NCBI GenBank assembly: GCA_030710605.1
Contig: CP092870.1
Span: 14,807,570-14,871,569, forward strand
Direction: 5' to 3'
DNA length: 64,000 bases
DNA from: Cordylochernes scorpioides
Taxonomy: Eukaryota; Arthropoda; Arachnida; Pseudoscorpiones; Chernetidae
Under the pieces are notes generated by a model, which ran no database searches, was not told the origin of the DNA, and saw only the letters and a program-made list of their open reading frames with translations. The position numbers and the translations under genes were made by a program. Below are positions 33,196 to 44,336 of this stretch, piece by piece (the stretch's first letter is position 1; the number at the start of each line of letters is the position of its first letter).

Positions 33196-35439
33196 TATAT
33201 GTAGTTTATTTTGAATTGTAATAAAGTAACACTGTTAGTATAATTGCTTTCTTTTAATTAGTTAAGTTATATTCATTAGTTTAAGATCATACCCCCTATT
33301 AAAATGTACACGGTCCCTATATGCTATCACCCCCATATTTCTCATTATAGGCCATAATTTTGTTAATATAATCTGAAGCATCCTTATGTTATACTATATG
33401 TTAGATCATATCTATAATAAGTTCATCTCTCAAATGTAAAATATCATTAATATTGAATATTGTAGCTTAGAAATATCGAGTCTTGGAATATGTAAAAGTA
33501 TTTATTGATGACGTCAGTACGACTAGTCGTCAATTATCAACCAAACTATCTACAGCTAGGGAATCTTGAACAAGCAAGCTAAGAAATATTTTTAAAATGA
33601 TTTTATAAATACAGAGTATAATATATATTTTTATAATCTGTTGAATATTTTCATTGAATAATATTAAATTAAATAATAAATTATTTCTCGCCACAATATG
33701 TTTATCCCCTATTAACAATGTACCCAAATTGGGTACAATTGTACCCAAACTTCAAAATGATGAAATCATAATAAAACAGCGAAAGAGTGGGGTTTGAATA
33801 AGCCTCTACGTGGCAAAGTTGGCCAAGGTAATGGGCTCCGACCATTTATACAGATAGACAGCATCCATAGGAAACCAGGCTAGCCCTCTTTTATCATGTT
33901 AGTAGGATGGAATCGGGTCCAAGGCTCTCTCCAGATGAAGACAAGTCGAGAATCAGTCGAGACTCCATCTTGACAGGTCAGTGAAGGAAACATGAGCCAA
34001 CTGATCCTGGGTTCAGAGCTGATGTTCACGGCACCAATTCAAGCAGGCTGTGAGATAGGAAGGAAGGGTATACATACCATTGGTTGTCTCCCATAAAGAC
34101 TAATCTCCTGAGGCCATCAGTAGTCTTCTTAGATTGGGGCGGATCTTCTTCCGTTAATATCGAACCATTTGACGAATTCAATCTGATATTGGTCTGCTTC
34201 TATCCATCCAATAGTTTTGCATCTTAAAATCTCTCTAAACGACTATGTGAAGCCATTGTGTCAAATTTCTTCATGTTCAAGATTTTAAAAGGACCACAGT
34301 TATAATATACGCTAACTGCTCGATCACCAAAAAGAATGTAGGGTTTATTCATTTATCCAACCTACACAATGTATTTTTTAACACTTCTCGAATTTGAAAT
34401 AGATAACAAAGCCTTTCGCAAAACGTTTATTTTATTCAATCCCGGAAAGCTTTAGAAATCTCTCTTTAAATCTCTCTTTCAAATAATCTCCTCGCAGTGT
34501 GTTATTGAATATTGCCATTATTATAAATTATAAACATTCTCAACTTTTTAAATTAATTCTCTGGAATATCTAGAAGCTTCCAATTGTTGAGTTGACTGAA
34601 GTGACGTTGTAAGGAGAGGCTGTCTATATTAAAACAGATCAACCAGTATGTTAAGAGGGCAAGTGGGCACAGAAGGAAGAACTCCGGGCAAGGAAGTCTC
34701 CGGGAGTTGCAGCGGCCCTTCTGTCCGTTCCCACAGAACAAAGAATCCTTCTGAGCTTAACGATGACAAAACCTCTGCAGAGAGAAGTAGCTGCTCCATT
34801 GATCTGCAGCCATTACTGCTACTAACGAGGCCCTTTTGTGGCGTTTCCATTGTGGCACCTTTATGGTCAGAAACGGCTGCTCATAATTGGATCGCCAGTA
34901 TAATTTATTCCATTCTCCACCTGTTTGTTCCTGTCTGATGGATGGAGGAGGTTCGTGCTCGGAGAAACAGGCGGAAATTCCTACACCGGTTCTGTACTCA
35001 GGTGTCTCTCCCCTGGATCACTGCGGACAATTTGACTGAATAATGGTGACATTTGGATAGAACAAATGAGATTGTTTTCGGATTTTTATATTAAATTGAT
35101 ATTTTCGCTTCCTATCAAATCGTGTGGAGTTTGCATCGTATTACCCAAAGCTGGAGCCCCTCTAACAACGTGCTCCACAATCCTGGACTTCGACCAAATA
35201 GAACATAACTAACTCTCTTCTACAAAGCTATTTCAAGATTTTGAAGTGGTCCCATAGATTAAACCGCTTGTTTGAGGAAGTTCAATGCCGATGAGTGTCG
35301 ACTCGTTGTTTTTATTTTTAAATTGTTTCAAAGATTCCGTCTTCTGTAATGCGCTATAGAGTAGAATTAAAATATTTTGCGCTATTTTATTAGAATCTTT
35401 AATTTATTATCATTATTGGTAGTAATGCTGATGGCGTTG
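33196..35439. other. About 2.2 kb without recognised genes
   Basis: Frames at 34553-34938 on both strands overlap each other and have no domain. No shared repeats recognised. Confidence 0.3.
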
Positions 35440-35612
35440 GTAATGAGAGAGATTGAGATTGAAACTGATTTATTATAACGTCCATATAAGATTATATAAG
35501 GTTAAATACATAAAATAAGATTAATAATGATAGATATATGAATAAATAGATATAAATAGATAAAATAGATGATAAATATACATTTATATATATAAATATA
35601 TATACAAGGTAT

Positions 35613-38600
35613 TCATTGGTGGTGCCCACCACGAGAAAGGCTCCGCCACCGATGGACTGCGAGAGTTCTTTCCCACAGAGTGGGCAGGTCGATGTGTTGG
35701 CTGGCATTACCCAACTCAAGATCAAGATGGTACTTGTAGATGGTAGCCTTCGCCACACTTGTTGGCTTCACTGCCTCGGAATGGAGGCCGACGTCGAAGA
35801 GCCAGGCCTGCAAATCCAGGGGCATTTCGCAGGAGGCAAACACCTCCCGGAGCAGGGGTCGCACGGCTCGGCAACTCCAATATCTGTGGGTCAGCGACCC
35901 GTCGCTGGACCCACAGGCGGCACAGTTGGCACGCCTCGAGGCAGGATGGTCAGGATATGGTAGGGCGTGGAGGGCCAACCGTAGGGCGACATCTGCGTCG
36001 TGACCCGAGAAGCAGTTCCGACGCAGGTCGGCCCAGGGGATGGAGCGGGGCACATCCACGGTGGGGGTCCACCGGGCAGCCAGCTCTGCAGTAGGATGGG
36101 CCTGGAGCCGTGCCGAGTCCAATGCCCGGCGCGCCCTCTGGCTGGGTAGACGGGTGATGGGGGTCGCCGATCCCCGCAGGACGATGGTCTCCGCCTCGTA
36201 CTCCGCATGATTGCTGGAGCTGGCGTTTACCCGCAGGAGACGTTGGCAGAAGGCCCCCAGGTGCTGCGCATCTAGGAGCGCGGCCCGCGTTGAGCGCGCA
36301 AATTCAGGGGCGCCATCGGAGAAGTCCCCGACAGTCGCCTGTAGCCAGCGCTCGGGAGCCAGCAAGTCTGGCGGCCGCAGGAACCTGTTGTCACCTCGAA
36401 GACGCAGGGACCTCAGGCAGGCGGGATGAAGAACCCGGTGGTCAAGCTCGAGGACGCTGGACGCGGCCTCCCACAGGCTCAGTAGCCTCCTCCTCCTAGG
36501 CGAGTGCCAGACGTCAGGAGCCGGCAGTGTCAGCCACGCCCGACTGCGGACCAGCCAAGAGTAGCCGTTGGCGGCGCCGCGAAGAGAGGCCTGGACCCCC
36601 TTCAGGCAGGTGAGCCGAAGCTGGCCCGCAATGTCAAGCAGGCCGACGCCACCATCGAAGATTGGACGAGCCAGGATGCGCCCGGGGAGCCACGAGACTC
36701 GGCTCATACTCCACACGAAGCGCGGCAACCGCGCCTGCAGCCGGCAGATGGTGGTTTCAGGTGGAAGGTAGCCATGGAGGTGGTGCAGGATGGAACCCAG
36801 GACCAGGCTGTTGGCCGCGCGAGCACGACCCACCAGCGATAGGCCGCGGGTGAAGGGCGACCACCTTGCGATGGCTCGCTCCAGTAGCCCCATCAGGCGT
36901 GAGGCCTGGGAGGCGACGGTGTTTCTGGTGGTGATGGTGCAGCCCAGGACGGTCAGCGACTCGGACGTCCAGGATATTCCCAGAGGAGAATCCGTCCGGT
37001 GCTTCCAGGAACCGCACCAGAGCCCGTAGCTCTTCTTGAAGTTGACAGCCACCCCGGAGGACATGCGGAACTCTTCAAAGATCAGGGGCACCAGCTCAAA
37101 CTGAGCGTCGTCCCTGATGAAGAGTACGATGTCGTCCGCATAGGCGACCACGTTGCCGCGGCCCAAGGTTCTCTCGAGGCGGCGTAGCAGAGGTCCAACT
37201 CCGATACTGAAGAGCGCGGCGCTGAGACAGCAGCCCTGCCTCACCCCGTTGAGAAGCGGGAAGGCCTTGATGTAGACATCTCCGACCAGGATGGAGGCGT
37301 CTGCTTCCCCGTAGAGGACAGCAATCCAACCTAGGAAGGTAGATTGTAGACCCAGCTTCTCCAGCAGGGCGAACAGGTAGCTTCTGCTCAGGGTGTCGAA
37401 GGCCGACTTTAAGTCCAAAGAGATGACAGCCAGCGGCGTGTCATGTCTGGATGCCCCGGCGGTTTCGTCACACACTCGCGCGATGTTCCAGGAGGATGAT
37501 AGTCCTGGAACGGCGTAGGTCTGACATTGGGGCACCAGGTCTGGAAGATGACGTCGCAGACGGGCCATGAGCACGCCACTGAGGACCCTGTAGTCGGTCG
37601 TTGGCAGGCTGATTGGCCGGAATGCCTGTAGACCCGGACCACCGTGCACCTTCCGCAGCAGGATGACCTTGCTGCGCCTTGAGGATGGAGGTAAGGCCCC
37701 GCGAAGTCGCGAAGCCACTAAGACTTGCCAAAGAACTTCGGCGAAGAAATCTTCAAAGGCTTTGACAAACTCGCAGGGTAGTCCGTCCCATCCCGAGGCA
37801 CGGCTATTTGGCAGGCGATGGATGGCTGCCGCTATCTGGTCGCGGGAGATGTCAGCGAGAAAGATCTGGTCGAACTCCAGAGGAGTCACTTCAATTAGGA
37901 AGTCGGCGATGGCTTCTTCCGAGCTTGGAGCCTGAGCGAAGCGACTGCTTAAGCGCTCCAGAAGCAAACGCCTAAGCTGGCCCCCGGAGATGGCGTTGCC
38001 GTCGTCGTCGGTGAAAGTGAAGGGAGAGCGACGTCTGGCTCGGAGGGAACGCCCGAGGTCCGACAAGGAAGGATAGTCGGAGCGGGCAGTGTCGTCCTCC
38101 AGTATCCGCCTCAGGAAGAGGCTTGCTCTCTCGATGTATCCACCGCCGGACTCGGCGACGGCAGGCGCGAGTGACCGAATCTCCGCGACCAGATTTACCT
38201 TGATCCTGGTCCATTGTTCCCATAACATCGGGGGTGAGAGATTTGCTAGGTCTACCCATATTTCATCGATGAACGTTTCCATTCGATCGACAAAGAGGTC
38301 TGAACGTAGCAGCTTTCCGATGCAGGGAAGTCTTGTAGAAGCTGGATCTCCTACTTGGATCAGGACGGCACGGTGGTCCGATTAGGCGTAGTCGATGGTT
38401 TGATATTGGGTGACGCGGTCGCAGAAGCCTGATGGAAGTAGGATTCTGTCCAGACGACGCGCGTCGACCCGACTTCCGATCGTAGCAACCCTGGTGTGCT
38501 CCAGTGCAGCATCGAAGAAGGTGGCGATGTCGACGAGGTCGGCTTGGTCCAGGAGCTCCGCGAGGGCTTCTGCTGAACCTTATGCCATGTCCTTCGCCGA

Positions 38601-39029
38601 CTCCTCGGAGATGTTCAAATCACCGAGGATCCACGCACCTTCATCACGCGCCAAAGCTGCGATGATCTGGAGCTGGCGGCAGCGCTCTTCAGGAGCATGA
38701 GAGACGTGGGCGTTGACACACGTCATGGAGACTCCCCGGACGGTGAGGTCGATGACAGCCATCTTGCAAAGCCATAGGATCTGCTGCCGGTGAACAACGA
38801 CGCCGGCCGCGAAGACGCAGGCGAGGCCTGATCCCACGATGGTCATTGAAGGCACAACGACGGCTCTGTAGCCGTGGCAGAGGTCTCCTACGTCGTCCTG
38901 GGACATGACGTTCGTCTCCTGCAGAAAGCAGATGTCGATCTCATGCTCCTTGAGAAAACAGCAGAGCTGAATTCTGTGGCGAAGAGCGGCGATGCCGCGC
39001 GTGTTCAGGGTTGCAACTCGGAAGCTCAT
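35613..39029 (-). pseudogene. LINE ORF2: APE endonuclease and reverse transcriptase, two in-frame stops
   Basis: One continuous frame of 1138 codons from ATG 39029, broken by TAA at 38582-38580 and near 38384. Domains in order: APE endonuclease (ATLNTRGI and CFLQETN at the start, GDLN near residue 140, SDHRAV near residue 216), a linker, RT with FRPISL, SLDLKSAFDTL (motif A), GVRQGCCLS (motif B) and AYADDIVLF (motif C), then a thumb region and a C-terminal CAACG...HRYWSC zinc-type motif. The end is GGHHQ. APE nicks the target and RT copies the RNA there. All catalytic residues I can check are intact, and the two stops are single-codon lesions. No RNase H domain follows, which argues against the R1/I groups. 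Confidence 0.88.
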
Positions 39030-40493
39030 TTTGTCTGTCGGGCAGAGGTTTTGGCACGTGATAACTTTTTATTCAGGGTGCTGCTTGTGCCCCCTGTAAG
39101 AGCCATCAACGTGCTGGCCAAGGTGTCAATGGCCACTCTCTGTTCGGCGTTTGATTGGGCGATGAGGCGGTCCATCTTCCCGTTGTGCGTTAAAGCCTGG
39201 AGGAGGTTTTCTCTCTCCAGGCCCAGCTTTTGGGCACTATCTATGACTGTAGACGCCTTGTCGTTCTTCAGGAGAACGTCCATTTGGATCTCAGCCAGAT
39301 GGCGCCGCTCTTGGGAAGATTCGGACGCCTTAGATTTGTCATGCTTCTTGGATGGAGGAGTAGTCAGGCCGACCGCCTCTTCTGTTTTCTATGTGTCGCT
39401 GGGAGGAAGATCTGCGACGACAGAAGCAGCCGGTGGTAGGGCTGCAACAGGAGGAGGGGGGGGCGTTAGATTTTGAGGGTGGCTTACTAGGGACAGTCGT
39501 GGGCACAAGGGGAGCATCCACGGGGAGCAACAGGTGTCTCTCCTGCAGGCCGGTCTTTCGTGGGCAGTTGGCGCGTTTGTGACCTTGCCTATTACACAGG
39601 GAGCCCTTGATCCCATAAGTGACATAGACATGGGTAGCTATCCCCTTGGACTTGACGTCCAGCCGGGCAGGGATCTGGGATAGCTTGACTCCATCATTCA
39701 GAGTGATGAAAGCCTCCCGACGGGAATCAGCCCAGGAGGAGTCGTCCAACTCCATCATCTTCTGGACAATGGATGTCACCTGTCCATAGGGCCGAAGTGC
39801 TGCGACAAGGTCGGCGTCTTCTACCAAAAGGAATATATTGCCGAGCACAATGCGTTCGGCTCTTTTCCGCAGGGGGAAGACCCTTAAGGTGGCGTCCTCA
39901 ATGTTGAGACCTTCTTCTATCAGCTTGTCGGCCAGTTGCACGCTGGAGAGGCCGACCAGGATATGCCCCCCCATTTTTGTAAGCTGATAGACGGAGCCCT
40001 TGTCCAGCTTCGCCTCCAGCGCCAGAAAGTACTGGGCCTGGCTGAAGTCTGGGCAGAATTCAAGAAAGACGCATTGTTCTACCTTGGCCGCTGCCGACCT
40101 GGCTCTGAACGCCGCTTGTTTTTGCCGAGTCGTCGTACATTCTTGTACTTTTGACTTAGGCATTGGGCGTTCGGTGAGGGCTTGCTTCGCTGCAGCTGCC
40201 TGGACGCAGCCTCTCTTGGCTTTCCGGCCTGCCGTCTCGGAGTCCACCGGCCTCTTCTTCCTGGGCCCCACCTTGGTGAAGCCGTCGTTGTCCTCCTCCA
40301 TAGGAATTTGGTTATTCCGATCGACGATATCGGCCCAAATCGTCGAAGGCTTGCCTGTACCAGGCTGTGGTTCTGCGTTGTTCCCCTCAGTTACCACTGG
40401 GGCCTGAGGAGTGCTGATGGCATCAGCAGGTGTAGATGACGAATGGCTCTCAGCCAATGTCATCGCGTCTTGGAGGGGTGGGGAACCCCCCAT
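39026..40493 (-). pseudogene. LINE ORF1: RNA-binding zinc-knuckle protein, broken
   Basis: Likely start ATG at 40493 (MGGSPPLQ) or 40463 (MTLAES); the longer open frame to 40646 runs into the GA-rich 5' region. The middle has an RRM-like stretch (RIVLGNIFLL...LRPYGQVTSI) and a zinc knuckle, CNRQGHKRANC, whose first Cys is Gly here (GGC for TGC). Near 39455-39465 a G-run shifts the frame; after that a TAG near 39389 interrupts, then the frame continues KTEEAVGLTTPPSKK to the coiled-coil-like end (ERENLLQALTHNGK) and stops with TGA at 39026, overlapping the ORF2 ATG. The protein should coat the element RNA. Confidence 0.75.
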
Positions 40494-40640
40494 GAAATTT
40501 AAAGAAATTCCAAAGATTAAAATTTTAGGCTTAAAAATAGAACGCCAAAGAACACGCCACGCCGGCGGGGTAAGCGGGAGCGCGCGCGAGCACGTGCGTC
40601 CGCGCCGCTCGAGAGAGAGAGAGAGAGAAAGAAGATAAGA

Positions 40641-42026
40641 ATTCAATATTATATTTTATCAAATTCCTTTTCCGGGTCCCCAGAGTATGAAAATTAACAT
40701 GTTGTTTGGTTAAAAATGTATTTTTTATTCTTATTTGTTATTAATTGTTAATTATTGTAGAAATTGTTGTTAAATATTATTCATTGATATGTTATTCTAT
40801 TCTTCATTTTTAATTAATATAATTCATTGTTTTACATAATTAATTCTTTATTGTTTTATTTTAATCTGTATATATTTTAATTGATTAATTTGTTTTGTTT
40901 TGTTTTGTTTTTTTATTGATTCGGCAACAGTGTGTTGTCTATATATTTTGTGTTTTGTTTAGTTTAGTCTCTAGTCTAGTTAAATCGAGCCATCAAGTCA
41001 TGTTAGGGTAATAAAATTAATTCATGTAGCTTTTATTCTAGAATCATTAAATCGAAATTCCTTGTTCAATTACGTAGAGTTCCATTATTCAAGTTTACAG
41101 AACTCATTCAAGTGGATCATCGCTATATATACCGCAGCTCATAGCATTTGAGCTAGGTAGACCACGCGATTACACATGTTATCAAAAGCTAAATTGTATA
41201 TTCTAGTTTATAAAACACTGACGCGCCTTCAAGACTTACTCTATAGCCTCTCAAAGTTTGATCCTGAATACCATTTCTGAGATTCCACCCTTCAGTGCAG
41301 CGTATATAAGTAGAATCGCCCAATACAGTATTAGAGCTTTAAGTCTCTGGTGGATTTACAGAACTCATTTTATCATCACTCATTTATCATCAGTTATTGT
41401 AGAATACATTTTTACCTGAAAACTCTCCAAATATATCTAGAAGCTCCAAATATATTCTTTTGTATCGATAAATATGGCACAGTGGGGTGGAAGACAAAAC
41501 TAGAAGGTACCAAGTGAATCAGTCGCGATACTGACATAGCCTGGGATTTAACTACGTACAAAATGTACGAGAGATGAATATTTATGATGATATTTCATCT
41601 GAAAAACTATTCCACGATCCTTATATCTATAAAAATGAAATCCAAAATCGATTTTTGTTATCGCGTTGCACAAAATCTACAGAATCAATACTTATGAAAT
41701 TTCGCATATAGGTAGCTGAAGATTTCGTTTAACATATAGGCTATTCAAAAAACTAAAAAGGTAAATGTGCTTTTTTTTAATGTAAAACCGAAAAGCGTTA
41801 GTTCCAGCCTTTTACCGCTTGGCGCCGCACTGGTCGCGACGATAAATGAATTTGATTGGTTAATAATTTTACACGTAGTTTGTTTACACGATGAATGTTT
41901 TTAAAAGGTAAGATTATCCAATCGCCGTGAAACTTTAGGAAGTTATTTACTACTGGGAAGATTTCTGGTTTGAATTTGATTTGAAATAAATATTCGTTTC
42001 AAATTTATTTGCAAATTTTCTACTTT
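40641..42026. other. AT-rich stretch with one family-e fragment
   Basis: 41260-41360 carries the TTCCACCCTTCAGTGCAGCG block of family e. Nothing else recognised. Confidence 0.4.
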
Positions 42027-42480
42027 CACTCGCAAGCAGCGCCTCTCGCGGCTTCTGGTGATATTATATTTATAAATTGTAAAAACGCTAAAATATGTTC
42101 CATGTATGATAAATTTAATTTGAGAATTTAGTAATATAATATTCCAATGACGTTGTAAAAAAAACTTGACATTTCAATATTAATATAATTTTTTTTTAAT
42201 ATTGTAACGCGCGTCTTGTTGTTTTATTATAATGAAGATGTAAATTACATTGTTGTTGTTGTTTATTATCGTTTGTTTATATAGAAAATTGATGATGAAA
42301 ACAAAAATGAATTTGTAAAATAAAATATATAATTTATTGTGAAAAAAAATAAATAATTAATTATAAAATTCACAAGCGTGACAATATCTTATTCAAAATT
42401 TAATAAATGTTTTTAAAATAATTATGTTTAAAAAATATATTTAAATGCATATAACAATATTTATATACGTTTATAAATCT
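42027..42480. mobile_element. Helitron-type repeat, second copy
   Basis: Starts CGCAAGCAGCGCCTCTCGCG and corresponds to 22843-23004 plus 27355-27510, without the Tc1 insertion. It also holds extra AT-rich sequence at 42200-42390 that is absent in the other copy. Confidence 0.55.
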
Positions 42481-42484
42481 ATAT

Positions 42485-42835
42485 ATAGGTGGATTGGATG
42501 TTTTCTAGAATCGTTTTAACAAATGTTCGTTAGGCAAACTTTTACTCGGGTAAAAACCGGGCGAAGCCGGGTACATTCGCTAAATACAGTTATTTACAAA
42601 TGTTCTTTTGTGGCAAGATACTATTCCTTCAACTTCAAATTACCGAGTGGACCAATTAATATTGATTTTATTCAACTAATCGAGTATTTTTAAAGGGACC
42701 GGGAAAAATTTTCAAATTATCGAGAGTATTGACAAGTGTAGATTCAGTAGGGTTAGGATGTTTGCTAGAATCGTTTTAACAAATGTTCGTTAGGCAAACT
42801 TTTACCTGGGTAAAATCCGGGCGAAGCTGGGAACA
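42485..42835 (+). mobile_element. Helitron-type repeat with duplicated 3' module
   Basis: Two modules about 266 bases apart, each with GTTCGTTAGGCAAACTTTTA and a GGGCGAAGCCGGG-type hairpin, matching 28200-28418 and 29842-29964. Confidence 0.55.
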
Positions 42836-42990
42836 CACATATATATATACTGGGAGAGCGTCTTTTGATCCCCAACTTTGTCCTTACTGTCCCGTGCGGG
42901 CTTCCCACTCTGCACGCCTTGCCACTCAACCCCGACTTCTTTCAACTCACTTTTTGGCTTACCCGGGTTTGCGACATATATATATATATA
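42836..42990. other. Short unassigned segment ending in a TA run
   Basis: Balanced-composition sequence of unknown origin, then (TA)n that borders the Penelope-like array. Confidence 0.3.
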
Positions 42991-44336
42991 TAGTGTAAAA
43001 ACTATATAATAAAAATATAACAGTGATTCTACATTTAAAGCTTAATGAGCAAAATGATAAGAATGATAAATCATATCAAGTAGATTTGGTTAGATTAGCA
43101 AGCTAAATCTAAATTAGTTATAAAAATAAATAGTTGTATAGTTTTATAGTTAAGTATTTTATTAAAATTATCTTCATTATTTTGATTATTTAATTTCAAA
43201 TTATAAAATTTGTAAAATGTTATTATTTAGTATAGATAGAGAGAAAAAAAATTCTTTACTTCTAAACATCATCTAGTTAATTATATATTTATAATTAATA
43301 ACAATAAAATTTAACAACGTAACGTCTTTTGTATCGTCTTTTACACGTCATTTAGACATACTCTAATCCTATATATAGAATAATAGAAGTGAGAATATAT
43401 ATGATAGTTAGAAAAAAGAGAGAAAGACAGAACCATGCACTTTTAATCAAACTAATAATAAGAAAACAAAAAGTTTTGTAAAGAAGGTAGATAAGGTTGT
43501 TAGTATATATATATATATATTTTTATAATTTTATATTTTATCCTTTTTTTTTTTTAATGATTTTTTAAATTTTTTTATTTTAAAATATGAATATAAATAG
43601 TTGTATTTAGTAATATATCTATATTATTAATTAACTTTTGTTATAAGTTTGGTTATTATGTTTTGAAACCCTAATGGTAGACCAGACATATACAAAAAAA
43701 AAATAAAATTGGAGTAATTATTGAAAAAAGAGATCTGCTGAACCGGGAATTCTCAAATAGAAATTCAGCGGCGTTTCATCCCTTCTCTATTACGTCATAG
43801 ATCTCTTTTCAACCGGATTTTATGTGTTAATATAAAGTTAATTCAGTGAAACATTTATATGAACAGATATAACAAATTCCATTAACAAGTTCCAACCGTG
43901 ACCTACCTTGCCCGCGGCGTCTTCAACTGTAAACATCTATTTCTGGATGACACATGTTGTGGGGGGGGTGGGGGACTAAATTAGACCGTTTGTTTTGAAG
44001 TTTTAGAACAAAAAGATATTCAAATAAGAGAGAAAAGTTAGTTAATGGAAGAATACCAAACTTTATAATCTTTACAGCTAGTTATATTAAAATAACTGAT
44101 TCAACACTTATTCATCTTTCAATATTCCTTTAAAAAGGCAAATTATTAGAGTTTAATAAAGCTATTAAATGTGAAAATTCACTTTTATTTAATTTCCATT
44201 TTCCTCCCCAGAAATTGGAGATTAAAAAAATGAATTCTATACAATATTACTTTAAACATCTAGTGAAAAAATCTTCAAATCAGCTATTTAATTTAAGTTT
44301 AACTAATTGTTAAAGAATATAAATTTGTATTATTTA
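42991..44336 (-). repeat. Pseudo-LTR and 3' region of copy A
   Basis: Repeated almost exactly at 47241-48585. Contains AATGGTAGACCAGACATA, a conserved fold (43724-43810) and CCTCCCCAGAAATTGGAG. Non-coding. Confidence 0.85.
43724..43810 (-). ncRNA. Conserved RNA fold in pseudo-LTR, copy A
   Basis: An outer stem AAAAGAGATCT/AGATCTCTTTT encloses an inner GCTGAA/TTCAGC hairpin. The same fold occurs in copies B, C and E (about 47970-48060, 52786-52869, 54814-54897). Function unknown; it does not fit the hammerhead consensus. Confidence 0.55.

Larger units (their letters stand above)
35440..40640 (-). mobile_element. Two-ORF LINE, probably Tx1 clade
   Basis: A minus-strand element of about 5.2 kb, much richer in GC than its surroundings. 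Its 5' end lies by a (GA)n run at 40608-40630 and its 3' end runs out through AT-rich sequence to a CTCTCTCAT-type stretch near 35445-35460. ORF1 (zinc-knuckle protein) and ORF2 (APE endonuclease plus RT) overlap as ATGA. Damage is light: one frameshift and one stop in ORF1, two stops in ORF2. Tx1 membership is inferred from the ORF1 and RT layout; L1-type relatives are the alternative. Some Tx1 members have sequence-specific targets, which the flanking CT/GA runs could reflect. Confidence 0.8.

Noticed and set aside
34553-34938. Opposing frames near 34.7 kb as a conserved gene
   Set aside because: Frames on both strands overlap, with no motif or plausible start context.
35616-40638. Numerous open frames antisense to or overlapping the LINE
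   Set aside because: Shadows caused by high GC content of the LINE ORFs; none has domains.
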